Shown: positions 7,583-17,485, counted from the first letter of the stretch. The stretch is DNA of 64,000 nt from Haliscomenobacter sp. (GCA_016713275.1 JADJPL010000001.1:310001-374000), one strand, 5' to 3'. Translations and numbers: made by a program. The notes: generated from the letters alone by a model not told the origin.

Positions 7583-9031
7583 TTACCACACAAACGTACC
7601 CGCTGTATTGGGAGGGAGCGAGGTAAGGGCTTTCTTCCCATTGTCGTGGATGTTGAATATTTCCGACTGACTGGTTGGGTTGAGGACCAGGAGTACTTTT
7701 TTGCCCTGAGGCGTTACAAACGCCACATTGGGCAGGTTGGAAGGCACGGAGCTGCTGATCCGAATGGAGCCGGCAGGAATAAACCTGGAGGCTTGCGCCA
7801 CAATATAGTAACCTACATTTCTGGTGACCACATCGCCTCCGATCGTTACGGCGCCTTTGCACTGCGTGCACCCGCCGGGCGTATGCGGCCCGTAGCCAGG
7901 GTCGTTGGCCAGATTCCATTCCAGGGCTACCTTACTCCAGTTTCGCGTACTCCCGATGATCACGTTCTCGATGTGCCATTTCAGGTCGCCGTCAAAAGAG
8001 CCGTTGGAACCCGTCCATTGCTCGGTGAAGTACAGGTTTTTGTCGGGGTGAGCAGCCTGAACCTTGCTCAACGCGCTGATCTGTCCGTTGTACAGGTGGA
8101 AAGCGGAGCCATCGATAAAGGGTTTGGCGGCCGGGTCGTTCAGGATGGAAATAGGGTAGTCGGGGTTGTCGCAGTTGTGGTCCCAGATAACGATTTTGGT
8201 CGTTAACCCGGCCTTTTGAAAAGCTGGCCCCAGGTGATTTTTGACGAAATCCGCTTGTTGGGCAGCGCTCATGACCATGCTCGGGTTGTTGCCTCCGTGT
8301 TGGGGCTCATTTTGCACGGTAACGGCATCCAGGACGATGCCGTGTGCTTTCATTTCCGTAATATATTTCACGAAGTACTGGGCGTACACCGGGTAGTATT
8401 TCGGAAGTAGTTCGCCCCCGATAGAGTTTTTGTTGCTTTTCATCCACACCGGTGCGCTCCAGGGGGAGCCCATCAGCTTGATGTCGGGATTGATTTTCAG
8501 GATGGCTTTGAGCACAGGAATCAGGCTGACCGTATCCCTTGAGAGGCTGAATTTGCCAAGGGTAAGATCTTCCGTTCCTTCGGGGATGTCGTTGTAACTG
8601 AACACCCGGTCGTCGAGATCGGAAGCGCCAATGCTGATCCGGAGGTAGGACACACAAAGGCTTTCTCCTGTACAACCGAAGAGTTCGTGCAGGAGATTTT
8701 CCTGCTGGCTACTCGACATCTGGTTGATCACGGCGGCGCTGCCCCCGGTGAGGGAATACCCGAACCCGTCGATCTTCTGGAACGTGCTCGTGGCGTCGAT
8801 ATCCAGGTTAGGATACGTGTTCGGCGTCGTTGTAAATGCCAGAATAGTTGTTTGTTTTTGCAAAAGCCGGGTTTGGTCGCCGCTGGTGAACCATACGTCC
8901 ACTTCGTTGGTCAGGTTATTGGTCGATCCTCCAGGAGTGTCGTCGTCCTGGGCGTTTTTGGTACAACTGCCCAGAAGCATCAAAGCGATGAACACGTATG
9001 GCGTCATGGGATGAGAGTTGAAAGCCTTCAT
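7583..9031 (-). CDS. GH30 family glycosidase lipoprotein (probable beta-1,6-glucanase)
   Basis: The product has 482 residues. The N-terminus holds a lipoprotein signal with LLGSC, so Cys23 should be lipidated. The GH30 fold is shown by IDGFGYSLTGGSA (about 87-99), the acid/base Glu242 in VQNEPQHGG and the nucleophile Glu337 in LYFTEQWTGS. A C-terminal beta-domain follows. GH30 enzymes split glucosylceramide, xylan or beta-1,6-glucan; next to a GH16 and SusCD, action on the beta-1,6 branches of laminarin is the simplest reading. It is the last gene of the PUL operon on the minus strand, 52 bases after the GH16 gene. Confidence 0.9.
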   Translation of the reverse strand: MKAFNSHPMTPYVFIALMLLGSCTKNAQDDDTPGGSTNNLTNEVDVWFTSGDQTRLLQKQTTILAFTTTPNTYPNLDIDATSTFQKIDGFGYSLTGGSAAVINQMSSSQQENLLHELFGCTGESLCVSYLRISIGASDLDDRVFSYNDIPEGTEDLTLGKFSLSRDTVSLIPVLKAILKINPDIKLMGSPWSAPVWMKSNKNSIGGELLPKYYPVYAQYFVKYITEMKAHGIVLDAVTVQNEPQHGGNNPSMVMSAAQQADFVKNHLGPAFQKAGLTTKIVIWDHNCDNPDYPISILNDPAAKPFIDGSAFHLYNGQISALSKVQAAHPDKNLYFTEQWTGSNGSFDGDLKWHIENVIIGSTRNWSKVALEWNLANDPGYGPHTPGGCTQCKGAVTIGGDVVTRNVGYYIVAQASRFIPAGSIRISSSVPSNLPNVAFVTPQGKKVLLVLNPTSQSEIFNIHDNGKKALTSLPPNTAGTFVW

Positions 9032-9083
9032 TTGGATAATAGAATACCAATTTGGGCAGCCAGGAACCTGGCGCTCACAAAAA

Positions 9084-10304
9084 TCACTGAAAAACCCTTA
9101 CATAATCCACAAACATGCGCTGGGGAAAAGGGGTATTGTCATCGGGCGGCCCCGGCCAATTGCCGCCAACCGCCACGTTGAAAATGAAGAAAAACGGATC
9201 GTTGAACGGATAGTTGGCAGCGCCGAGATCTTCTTTGACAAAAGTGAAATACAAATTGTCATCCATGTAAAAGCGCAGCTTGTCCTTTTCCCAAATCAGA
9301 CTAAATACATGGAATTTTTGGGAAAAATCGCCCGAAGGCAAGGTAATGTTATTGTTTTTAGGAGAAGTGATGCTCCCTACCGATTTCCAGTGCACCGAGC
9401 CGGTAACCCGGTTGGGGCTCGACCCCACCAGCTCCATGATATCGATTTCGCCGCAGGCTGGCCATCCGGCGGAGGCGAAGTTGGAGCCGAGCATCCAGAG
9501 TGCGGGCCATAGCCCTTTGGCAACGGGCAGTTTAGCCCGGATGTCAATACGCCCGAACGTAAATTCCTTCTTAGCCCGGGTAATCAGACGTGCCGAAGAG
9601 TAATTGAATCCGCCAATAGCCTCTTTTCGGGCCTCGATGATGAGGTTGCCGTTCGACAGAAAAACGTTTTTCGTGCTGTTCGTGTAGTACTCCAGTTCAT
9701 TGTTGCCCCAGCCTCCGGTACCATTTCCGATCTCGGGGGTCCACACGTTCAAATCCAGGCTGTTGCCCGAAAACTCGTCGCTCCAGGCCAATGCGTATCC
9801 GGGATACGATGTAGGGGTTCGGTACCCTGCGGTGTCCGTGGCCAGATTCGTTCCATCCTCCGTCAGGATAAAACCTTTAGCGGAGGTCTTTGCCAGCGTG
9901 CACTGGTTCGGATTCGAAAGCGATACCGTAAACTCCAGGTTTGGCTGGCGCAGATCGGCCTCGTCGCCCTGAATCGTCACTTCGATATTTGTAGAAAGTT
10001 GATTTGCAGGGATGGTAGCTGTCCCGGTTTGGGTAGCAAAATCCCTGGGGGAAATGGCGCTGCCGTTCACAAGAGTGTAGTTCACCGAAACAGGTTTGGG
10101 CCAGGCCTTGTCGATTGACACATAAAAGCGGAGGGAACTCGCCGTTTTTCCCCTTGCGGTAGTAGCGTCTAAAACGCTCAGCACAGGAAGCACTTCGTCG
10201 GTTGGCGTCCCGTTTCCTCCCCCCGAATCGCTGCACGACATTATAGGAGAAAAAGCAAGAAATACCAAAGCAAGGCCGGAAAACATTTTTGGTTTGAACC
10301 GCAT
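9084..10304 (-). CDS. GH16 laminarinase-like lipoprotein with Calx-beta domain
   Basis: The 406-residue protein begins with a lipobox (IMSC, Cys24). Residues about 40-150 form a Calx-beta domain (PVSVNYTLVNGSAISPRDF and IQGDEADLRQPNLEFTVSL), probably a spacer or calcium-binding module. The GH16 domain spans about 165-406, with GEIDIMELVG at 285-294: Glu286 nucleophile, Asp288, Glu291 acid/base. WNDEFSG-like strand AWSDEFSGNSLD opens the domain, as in laminarinases. It should cut beta-1,3-glucan at the cell surface. It lies between the surface-binding lipoprotein genes and the GH30 gene, separated from the former by a terminator hairpin. Confidence 0.92.
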   Translation of the reverse strand: MRFKPKMFSGLALVFLAFSPIMSCSDSGGGNGTPTDEVLPVLSVLDATTARGKTASSLRFYVSIDKAWPKPVSVNYTLVNGSAISPRDFATQTGTATIPANQLSTNIEVTIQGDEADLRQPNLEFTVSLSNPNQCTLAKTSAKGFILTEDGTNLATDTAGYRTPTSYPGYALAWSDEFSGNSLDLNVWTPEIGNGTGGWGNNELEYYTNSTKNVFLSNGNLIIEARKEAIGGFNYSSARLITRAKKEFTFGRIDIRAKLPVAKGLWPALWMLGSNFASAGWPACGEIDIMELVGSSPNRVTGSVHWKSVGSITSPKNNNITLPSGDFSQKFHVFSLIWEKDKLRFYMDDNLYFTFVKEDLGAANYPFNDPFFFIFNVAVGGNWPGPPDDNTPFPQRMFVDYVRVFQ

Positions 10305-10348
10305 GATGATCTAAGTTATCGCAAACGATACCAATTCCCTAAAAAACA

Positions 10349-10376
10349 GGTTAGACCGGCTTGTGCCGGTCTAACC
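10349..10376 (-). terminator. Intrinsic terminator after the PKD lipoprotein gene
   Basis: A perfect 12-bp stem (GGTTAGACCGGC and complement) with a four-base loop TTGT lies 14 bases past the stop of the gene at 10390. Read on the minus strand the stem is followed by CTG and six Ts. It would end or attenuate transcription between the binding-protein genes and the two glycosidase genes, lowering enzyme expression relative to SusCD. Confidence 0.8.
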
Positions 10377-10389
10377 CAAGAAACATGTT

Positions 10390-11322
10390 TTATTTCGGAA
10401 CCATTTTCAAATACCATGCATTGCCCGTTTCCGTGCCCTGCGCTCTCAGATACATGTAGTCTGAACTCAAGACCATAATCTCCAGTTCCTTTTGGAGCGA
10501 GCCATACCCAATATAGGTATTTACGCCGGAAAGCTGGATAGCCGTCTTGGTCGAGGGCGCCGAGGGGGAAACCCCGGTACTCGAAGGCACAAAGCTGAAG
10601 GCGCCCGTACCCCCTGCATAGGGATAACACCCTTCGTCGCCTCCATCGGGAACGCCCGGAAGACCGCCGGCGAGGGCGCCGGTTTTGGTAAAGACGCCGT
10701 CGGGAGAAACGACAGTAAGCGAATACCCGGAAGCGGTTTTCGCGAAGGTAAATGTAGTCGTATAGAAGCAGTTGCAGCAAGCCACTTTTTCATTTACGCC
10801 TGCCGCCCACCAAATAGGGCTTGGAGTGCCGTCTTCCCATGGGCCTACGCCAAAGTGCCCGGCAACGGTTTTATCCACGATCCAGGTTTTGGAAGTTCCT
10901 CCCGTCAGGTTATTGATAATGGATGCGTCGGGAGTGAAATTACTTTGTACGGTAATTTCCTTGGTGGCTGTTGAAGAAGTACCTCCTTTGCCATACACCA
11001 CTGCGGTCACCGTGTACTTGTTGGTGCCCAGTTTGGTGTATTTGCGGGAAGCTTTGCCGGTTGTAAGGTGAACGAGGCTAATCCCGTCAGAGGCATCAAA
11101 ATCGATTTTATACGCCAGCGCTCCCGTTGCTTTGATGGTAAAGTTGACGTCGCCGGAACCGTCCCCGTTGGGCGTAGCGGTAGATACGCCAACAATTTGG
11201 GCGGTAATCTCAATATTGGAAGGCGGCGTCAGGTCGCCGAGGGAATACTCCTCCTGCTCGCAGCCGCTAAAGGCCAGCAGGGCGCCGGCGAAAAAGATAA
11301 GTCTGAACATATGATTTCTCAT
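10390..11322 (-). CDS. PKD-domain surface glycan-binding lipoprotein candidate
   Basis: This 310-residue lipoprotein has the lipobox AFSGC (Cys20). Residues about 38-130 form a PKD-like immunoglobulin fold (VNFTIKATGALAYKIDFDAS and KYTVTAVVYGKGG). The remainder (TSKTWIVDKTVAGHFGVG onwards) resembles the C-terminal region of SusE/SusF-position proteins seen in many Bacteroidota loci and includes a CCNC cluster near residue 185. It has no glycosidase motif. Its place directly after SusCD and the second lipoprotein suggests it binds the glucan on the outer surface. It ends 14 bases before a terminator. Confidence 0.75.
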   Translation of the reverse strand: MRNHMFRLIFFAGALLAFSGCEQEEYSLGDLTPPSNIEITAQIVGVSTATPNGDGSGDVNFTIKATGALAYKIDFDASDGISLVHLTTGKASRKYTKLGTNKYTVTAVVYGKGGTSSTATKEITVQSNFTPDASIINNLTGGTSKTWIVDKTVAGHFGVGPWEDGTPSPIWWAAGVNEKVACCNCFYTTTFTFAKTASGYSLTVVSPDGVFTKTGALAGGLPGVPDGGDEGCYPYAGGTGAFSFVPSSTGVSPSAPSTKTAIQLSGVNTYIGYGSLQKELEIMVLSSDYMYLRAQGTETGNAWYLKMVPK

Positions 11323-11332
11323 CTTGTTTTTT

Positions 11333-12430
11333 TTAATTGGTCAAACGGAAATTGTCTACATATACCACGGCGCCCGCGCCGTCAGCCGTGTCGTTGAACC
11401 GCAGTACCAGCTGCGTGAATTTGGTGGTAGGAGGAATGGCAGCGATCGTACTGAAATCAAAAACCAGTTCTTCCCATTCGCCGGATTTGGTGAACGGAAC
11501 TTTCAATACGCCAACGCCGTTTCCGGGGCCGTCGATCGACCACTCCAATTCCACGTTCAGGGTTTTACCAATGAGCGCTGGATCGGGGTTGTAGCCCAAC
11601 ACCTTGATTTTGTTGCCGTGCGCAAAATTGATCGGAATGTTCATCGGGCTGTAGGTACCGCTCCACCCCTGATGACCGCGGATAAACTTACCCACTTTTG
11701 CGCTGGTGTTCAGGCCGGAAGGGTTGGGGTTGTCCACTTTTTCAAACTTCTGCCCGTCTCCAAACGTACCGAAGAAATAATCGACTGAAGCATGCTCATA
11801 GTCGATCGGGAAACCAAACAGGGCCTTGGTGTACGTGGCTTTAGCTGCTCCGCCGCTTAGCGCTTCCACTTTCAACGTAAACGGGCCCCCGGTTGCGGGA
11901 TAGCTATGTGCCGGCAATTCCTGGCCAATCGCTAAGGGAGTGCCCACTTCGTTGGCTTTATCGCCGTAGTACACCAGAAAGGATTTGGCATACTTCGCTT
12001 CCGCTTTTACCTTGACTTCACCGGAAATCGTGACTTTCAAGTCTTCCGGCGCGCGGTAGGTTACCGTGAGGGGATAAGAAGCCGTCGTTTTGTTGCCGGC
12101 GATGTCGTAGTAATCAATGGTTACCGTATAGTTGCCTTCCGGGTAAGCATGCTTGGCGCTGGCGCCGGGCGATACCACCGCCGAAGCGGAAGCACCGGTA
12201 CCATGGCCGAAGTTAATGGTAGCGGAAGAGAACCCATCTCCCAGAGGCGTGATTTTCACATCTCCGGAGTTGTCGTTGCTGATGTCGAAGACCTTGGAAA
12301 AATTCCCCGAAGCGGCCGTGCTCAGGAAGGAGGTATCGTCGTCGATTCCGCCCAGTTCAGAGCAGCCCATGGCCAGGGACATAAGGGCGAAAGCGCCAAG
12401 AAGATATCTGAATAGTTTCATTTTCATCAA
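11333..12430 (-). CDS. Surface lipoprotein with PKD and galactose-binding-like domains
   Basis: The 365-residue product has a lipobox SLAMGC (Cys23). An N-terminal PKD-like segment follows (SATINFGHGTGASAS and YPEGNYTVTIDYYDIAGN, about 65-115), then a middle domain, then a C-terminal jelly-roll (about 215-365) ending VVYVDNFRLTN, typical of galactose-binding/CBM-like folds. It is encoded 12 bases after SusD, the usual place for SusE-like surface glycan-binding proteins. It should hold polysaccharide near the SusCD complex. No enzymatic residues are visible. Confidence 0.78.
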   Translation of the reverse strand: MMKMKLFRYLLGAFALMSLAMGCSELGGIDDDTSFLSTAASGNFSKVFDISNDNSGDVKITPLGDGFSSATINFGHGTGASASAVVSPGASAKHAYPEGNYTVTIDYYDIAGNKTTASYPLTVTYRAPEDLKVTISGEVKVKAEAKYAKSFLVYYGDKANEVGTPLAIGQELPAHSYPATGGPFTLKVEALSGGAAKATYTKALFGFPIDYEHASVDYFFGTFGDGQKFEKVDNPNPSGLNTSAKVGKFIRGHQGWSGTYSPMNIPINFAHGNKIKVLGYNPDPALIGKTLNVELEWSIDGPGNGVGVLKVPFTKSGEWEELVFDFSTIAAIPPTTKFTQLVLRFNDTADGAGAVVYVDNFRLTN

Positions 12431-12442
12431 TTTAAATGTTGA

Positions 12443-13948
12443 TCAATAACCTGGGTTTTGCACCAGAAGCGTTCCGTCCAGTTCCCGATCCGGAATAGGG
12501 AAAATTTCGTTCTTGTTGGCTTTAAAGCCTCTGCTTGCCAGCTTGGCAGCTGCGTCGCCCCAGCGTACCAAATCCAGGAAACGGTGGCCTTCGCCAGCCA
12601 GTTCCCGCCTTCTTTCGTCTTTAATTGCCTGCAAGGAAACCGGAACCGATGGCAATCCTACCCGTGCCCTGACGGCATCCAGCAAGGCCTGAGCCCGGGC
12701 GCCTTGTGCTCCGAGCGCTTCAGCTTCCATCAAATACGTATCCGCCAGGCGGATGATGGGCGAGTTTTGCCGGTAGTTGAGTTCCAGAGCGCCGCCGCCG
12801 GTGCGTACGTCCGACTGGCGGGGCAGGAACTTGTTCAGGAAATATCCGGAATCCTGGTACCCAGGGATATAATCGGCTTGCCCGGCGGCTTTCAGCGCTT
12901 TGAGGTCATATACGGTAGCGCCAAACCGGGGATCGTTCTTCATGAAATCGAAAAAGTCCTGGGTGAAGACGTTAAAGCTCCAGCCGCTGGGAAGGTCGTC
13001 GGCAGTAGAACCAGCCGAGCGGGAATAGCTCCGCGGGCCCACCATGACGTTGAGGGTATTGCCCTCATCCGCAGAACTGCCCCACCAACCCCAGTCGGAG
13101 TTGCCTAATGCGCTATGGCTGCACTCCAGAATAAATTCGGAATTGAACTTGTTGGAGGTCGCCCACAGGTCGCTGAATTTGGTCAGCAGCCGGAATCCAT
13201 ATTGGCTCGTTCCGCCAGGCGTGCCGTTTACTTCGGCAAATTGAGCGGCTGCCTGGGCGTTTTTCTTCTGAAACAGATACACCTTGCCCAAAATGGCCTG
13301 GGCGGCGCCTTTCGTCAGGCGGCCTGCTTCGGTAGCCAGAGGCACGGTAGGCGGCAGGGCGGCAATCGCCTCGGTAAGGTCCTTTTCGATTTGCGCAAAA
13401 ATCTCCTCCGGTTTGGCCTGGGTCACCTGGTACATATTGGCTGTTGTCAGCGGCTCCAGTACCAGCGGGACATTGCGGAACAGATTGACGAGGTTGAAAT
13501 AGTAAAAAGCGCGAAGGACTTTGGTTTCTGCCGTAAACCGCGATTTCAATGCAGCGTCCATTTCGGTATCCGGAAGTTTGGACAGCAAGGTGTTGGCTCG
13601 AAAGATCCCCTGGTAGTAATCGTTCCAGAAGCTGACCGGCATGATAGTCGAATTGATGGTAAAGTTGGAAAAGCCTTGAATACCTGCACCATCTGAAGCG
13701 CCGCCGCCGCCGGCTACCTGGTCGTCGGACCCGGCATTCATCATGGAAACCATGTTTTCAAAACCACCGGTGTTTTTGCGCAATACGTCGTACACGCCAA
13801 CGAGCGCGGAAAACGCCTGGTCTTTGTCGGCATAATAGTTTTCAGACAAAAACTGGCCCTTGGGCTCCACCTCGATAAAATCCTGGGTGCAGGACAACGG
13901 GGCGGCCATGAGCGCAAGGAGAGCTATCTTGATTTTATTGAATTTCAT
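12443..13948 (-). CDS. susD: SusD/RagB-family nutrient-binding outer-membrane lipoprotein
   Basis: The 501-residue protein is a lipoprotein (APLSC, Cys20) on the outer surface that caps the SusC channel and binds oligosaccharide. SusD traits include FLSENYYADKDQAFSALVGVYD near the start, the TPR-like helices (RAFYYFNLVNLFRNVPLVLEP), and the C-terminal signature RRRELAGEGHRFLDLVRWG followed by FPIPDRELDG near the end. Length is typical. It follows susC by 18 bases, so the pair is co-transcribed. The ligand is inferred to be beta-glucan from the GH16 and GH30 genes downstream. Confidence 0.95.
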   Translation of the reverse strand: MKFNKIKIALLALMAAPLSCTQDFIEVEPKGQFLSENYYADKDQAFSALVGVYDVLRKNTGGFENMVSMMNAGSDDQVAGGGGASDGAGIQGFSNFTINSTIMPVSFWNDYYQGIFRANTLLSKLPDTEMDAALKSRFTAETKVLRAFYYFNLVNLFRNVPLVLEPLTTANMYQVTQAKPEEIFAQIEKDLTEAIAALPPTVPLATEAGRLTKGAAQAILGKVYLFQKKNAQAAAQFAEVNGTPGGTSQYGFRLLTKFSDLWATSNKFNSEFILECSHSALGNSDWGWWGSSADEGNTLNVMVGPRSYSRSAGSTADDLPSGWSFNVFTQDFFDFMKNDPRFGATVYDLKALKAAGQADYIPGYQDSGYFLNKFLPRQSDVRTGGGALELNYRQNSPIIRLADTYLMEAEALGAQGARAQALLDAVRARVGLPSVPVSLQAIKDERRRELAGEGHRFLDLVRWGDAAAKLASRGFKANKNEIFPIPDRELDGTLLVQNPGY

Positions 13949-13966
13949 TATTGGTCTGTTTTTTGG

Positions 13967-16900
13967 TTAAAATTGAACTTGTGCGCCAAACAAGAAGGCG
14001 CGTGCCTGCGGGTAAAACCCTTTGTCGATACCGAATACGCCGCCGCCGATCTCCGGATCGTATCCGGTGTAGTTGGTCAACGTGAACAGGTTCTCGGCAT
14101 TGACGTATAACCGAAGCTTGGCAGAAGAAGAAATGACTCTCAGATACCTGCCGGGAAGCGTATACCCAAGCTGTACCAGCTTGATGCGGGCGTAGTCTCC
14201 ATCTTCCAGATAGAAGTCCGACATGTTGCTGAAGTTCCCGTTGGGATCATTGCTCACCAGACGCGGGTAGGTGTTGGATGTTCCCTCGCCCGTCCAGCGG
14301 CTCAGCGCAATCGTCTGGTAGTTGCCATTTCCGATATCCAGACGGCGCAAGCCCTGGAAGATCTGATTGCCGGCAGCGCCCTGCGCAAACGCCATAAAAT
14401 CAAATCCCTTGTACTGGAGGTTGATCGTCAGGCCAAAGGTATACTTGGGCAGGTTCGTGCCAAGGATGGTTTTGTCATCATTGGTGATCGTACCATCGCC
14501 ATCGGTATCCACCCAGCGGAAGTCGCCGGGGCGGGCATTCGGCTGGATCAATCCTTCCGAAGCATTCTTGTATGCCTGGATCTCCGCTTCATTCTGGAAA
14601 ATGCCGTCGGTCTGGAAGCCATAGAAAGAGTTGTAAGACTGCCCAACCTGCGTCCTGGTCACCACGCCCATCGACTGGAAGGACGCGTCGCCGGTGATAA
14701 AGTCGGCGTCGGAAGCGACATAGGTGACGTTATTTTTCAAATAGGCGAAGTTGGCGTTTGCTGAAAAGTTCACCGCGCCAAATCGCTTGTTATACCCAAG
14801 CTCCAGCTCGAGCCCGGTGTTTTCCATGTCGGCTACGTTGGCTACAGGAGATGACGACACCCCGACGTACCCGGGGATAGTAACTGGGCGAAGAATCCCT
14901 GAGGTGGTTTTGTTGTAGTAGTCGAAGTTCAGTGTCAACGAGTTGAAAAACTCGGCTTCGAACCCGATATTGGTCTGAGCGGTTTCTTCCCACTTCAGGT
15001 CGGGGTTATCCAGCGAGGTGGGGGAATATCCGGTCGTGATGATCCCCGAGTTTCCAACGGTGTAGTTGAAGCCGCCCGCTACGGTAGACAAATACCCGAA
15101 ATCGCGGATGGCGTCGTTCCCTACCACGCCGTAACCGCCGCGGATTTTGAGCAAGGTGACGATGTCGTTTGGCATCCAGAAATCCTCGTTGGTAACCACC
15201 CAACCCAAAGAAACCGACGGGAACACCCCGTATTTGTTGTTGGTACCAAACCGGGAAGAACCATCCCTGCGAATAATCCCTGTCAGCAGGTATTTTTCTT
15301 TGTAGTTGTAGTTCAAGCGCGAGAACAAGGAGGTGACTTTATGCCGCACCATGTCGTAGGAGCCAGTAGAACGGCTGGATTGAGGAATATCGAAGTTGAA
15401 CGACGCGTCCTCGTAGCCATTGACCGGCAGGTTGAACATCGTGGTGCTACTCCCGCCGCCGTTGTTTTCCATATAAGCCGCCTGGCCAAGAAGGAGGTTG
15501 ACGCTATGATCGCCAAAGTTCTGCGAGAAAGTCAGCGTGTTTTCCACGTTCCAGTTGAATACGGTGTTTTCGGATTTGTAGTAGCTGTTTTGAGACGTGC
15601 GGCTGGTAGCGCTCAGGTAAAATACCGGCGTGAACCCCTGTCCGCCCCAAAAGGCTTTCTTGCCGCCTCCCGTAGTGCGGAAGGTCAGGTTTTTAGTGAT
15701 TGCCGCTTCCAGGTACGCGTTGCCGACAAAGTCATCAGACCAATCGAATGCCCCTTTGCGGGTTTCCATATAGGCCAGAGGGTTGCGCATTTCCTGGCCC
15801 ACCAAAGACGAAATTCCGTAAGGTTGCCCTGCCTCGTTGCGGATGACCGGGTTAACGCTATAAGGCGCTGCATTGGCAAGGGCAGGGTCGGTAACCACGA
15901 CCGGAGTGATTGGGTCGAGGTTGATCGCCGAACTCAGTACGCCGCCGTACTCATCCATCCCGCCGATCCCGATAGACTTCTGGTGGGTGTACCCCAGCGT
16001 CTGTCCGAAGGTGAAAACCTTCGAGATTTTGTGGGTGGAGTTGATCCGGAAGTTCTGCTTGTCGTAGTTCGAAATTTCCGAGGCGACGATCCCTTCCTGT
16101 TCCTGAATACCAAAGGAAACATAGAAGGTAGACTTGTCGTTTCCGCCGCTCAGGCTCAGTTCGTTGTTGTGCCGGAACGCACTTTTGTTGAAAATTTCTT
16201 TCTGCCAGTCGGTGCCTGTACCGAGGTTGACGCTAGGGAAAATCGGGCTGCCTCCGCCCGCAATCGAGCGTTCGTTCAACAGGGCAGCGTACTGAGAAGC
16301 ATTGAGCAATTGGAGCACCTTTGCTGGAGACGAAGAGCCGATAAATCCGTTGTAATTCACGTTCAGCTGGCCTGCTTTTCCTTTTTTCGTCGTCACGAGG
16401 ATAACGCCGGTAGCAGCCCGGGTACCGTAAATCGCGGAGGAAGCCGCATCTTTGAGCACTTCGATAGACTCGATGTCGCTCTGGTTCAAGTAGCCAATAG
16501 CCCCTGCATCCACGACGACGCCGTCAATCACCCATAGCGGGTTATTGCCGCCGCCGAAGGTCGTAACGCCCCTTACCCGGATGGTAGAGGACGATCCCGG
16601 CTGTCCCGAGTTCTGCGCGATGGTTACCCCGGCTACCCGGCCCTGGAGCGACTGCTCCACCCGGCCGTTGGGTACCTTTTCCAGATCCCGGCTCTTCACG
16701 CTTGAAATCGCCCCGGTGACGACACTCTTTTTCTGGATGCCGTACCCTACGACGACCACCTCGTCCAGAACAAGCCCTTCCGTCATGGCCACGTCAACGA
16801 TATCGCTGGCGCCCACTTCGACTTCCTTGTCTTCAAAGCCGGTGTACGAAAAAACGAGCGTAACAGGTCCTGCAGGAATGGCCAAAGAATACTTTCCATC

Positions 16901-17074
16901 CAAATCGGTAACAGTCCCTTCAGTAGATCCTTTCACGAGCACATTGGCTCCGATCAAAGATTCATTGGTTTTTGAGTCGGTTACAGTTCCACTTACCGTA
17001 CGCTGGGCGTAGGTAAATGAAGCCACCAACACCAATGCCAACACAAGCAAGTTTTTTGTCAGTTCCTTAAACAT
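13967..17074 (-). CDS. susC: SusC/RagA-family TonB-dependent outer-membrane transporter
   Basis: The product has 1035 residues, the normal SusC size. After a signal peptide (about 1-23, ending TYAQ) there is a carboxypeptidase-D-like regulatory domain (TVSGTVTDSKTNESLIGANV), then a TonB-box-like DEVVVVGYG, a plug (VRGVTTFGGGNNPLWVIDGV and the SusC signature AIYGTRAATGVILVTTKKG) and a 22-strand barrel ending AFLFGAQVQF. It imports oligosaccharides across the outer membrane using energy from TonB-ExbBD. It is the first gene of the PUL operon and is divergent from the propeller regulator gene, with a 411-base shared control region. Confidence 0.96.
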   Translation of the reverse strand: MFKELTKNLLVLALVLVASFTYAQRTVSGTVTDSKTNESLIGANVLVKGSTEGTVTDLDGKYSLAIPAGPVTLVFSYTGFEDKEVEVGASDIVDVAMTEGLVLDEVVVVGYGIQKKSVVTGAISSVKSRDLEKVPNGRVEQSLQGRVAGVTIAQNSGQPGSSSTIRVRGVTTFGGGNNPLWVIDGVVVDAGAIGYLNQSDIESIEVLKDAASSAIYGTRAATGVILVTTKKGKAGQLNVNYNGFIGSSSPAKVLQLLNASQYAALLNERSIAGGGSPIFPSVNLGTGTDWQKEIFNKSAFRHNNELSLSGGNDKSTFYVSFGIQEQEGIVASEISNYDKQNFRINSTHKISKVFTFGQTLGYTHQKSIGIGGMDEYGGVLSSAINLDPITPVVVTDPALANAAPYSVNPVIRNEAGQPYGISSLVGQEMRNPLAYMETRKGAFDWSDDFVGNAYLEAAITKNLTFRTTGGGKKAFWGGQGFTPVFYLSATSRTSQNSYYKSENTVFNWNVENTLTFSQNFGDHSVNLLLGQAAYMENNGGGSSTTMFNLPVNGYEDASFNFDIPQSSRSTGSYDMVRHKVTSLFSRLNYNYKEKYLLTGIIRRDGSSRFGTNNKYGVFPSVSLGWVVTNEDFWMPNDIVTLLKIRGGYGVVGNDAIRDFGYLSTVAGGFNYTVGNSGIITTGYSPTSLDNPDLKWEETAQTNIGFEAEFFNSLTLNFDYYNKTTSGILRPVTIPGYVGVSSSPVANVADMENTGLELELGYNKRFGAVNFSANANFAYLKNNVTYVASDADFITGDASFQSMGVVTRTQVGQSYNSFYGFQTDGIFQNEAEIQAYKNASEGLIQPNARPGDFRWVDTDGDGTITNDDKTILGTNLPKYTFGLTINLQYKGFDFMAFAQGAAGNQIFQGLRRLDIGNGNYQTIALSRWTGEGTSNTYPRLVSNDPNGNFSNMSDFYLEDGDYARIKLVQLGYTLPGRYLRVISSSAKLRLYVNAENLFTLTNYTGYDPEIGGGVFGIDKGFYPQARAFLFGAQVQF

Positions 17075-17485
17075 GTGGTGAATGGTTTATTTAGTTAAAT
17101 AGTGAACACCAGGAAATACCACGACACACCCTACGCTGCCATTACAAAAGCCTGCCATAGGGGTGATTTAAATTCTACAAACCGGTGATGAAAATTCCGG
17201 CAAAACAGAAAAAAAATCGCACATTAGTCGCGTAATTTTTGGATTATGATAGAAGTGGCCCAATAATATTCTGAATGCCACACTTTACAAAGATTGGAAG
17301 GAATTAATAGAAAACACGTAAATTCACTACGTCATTACTACTACTTTTCGAACAAAGAAGTACTACATATGTACGATAAATGGCAAATTCTTCCGAAGCG
17401 AATACTTATTCCGCGCATTCAACCGGCGAGTCTCGTGCCATACCTTGGGCCATTCGCAAAGGTCCTCCTCTGCAAGTTTGCCATC
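17075..17485. promoter_or_regulatory. Divergent control region between susC and the PUL regulator
   Basis: About 410 bases separate the susC start and the probable start of the regulator at 17486. The half nearest susC is AT-rich and must contain the susC promoter and the operator for the LuxR-type HTH encoded at 20.1-20.3 kb. I found no clear TTG/TAnnTTTG pair and no long inverted repeat. The half nearest the regulator is open in one frame but does not look protein-like. Confidence 0.4.

Noticed and set aside
15341..16537. A 398-codon open frame on the plus strand
   Set aside because: It lies fully inside susC on the other strand, and the SusC frame has clear family motifs throughout.
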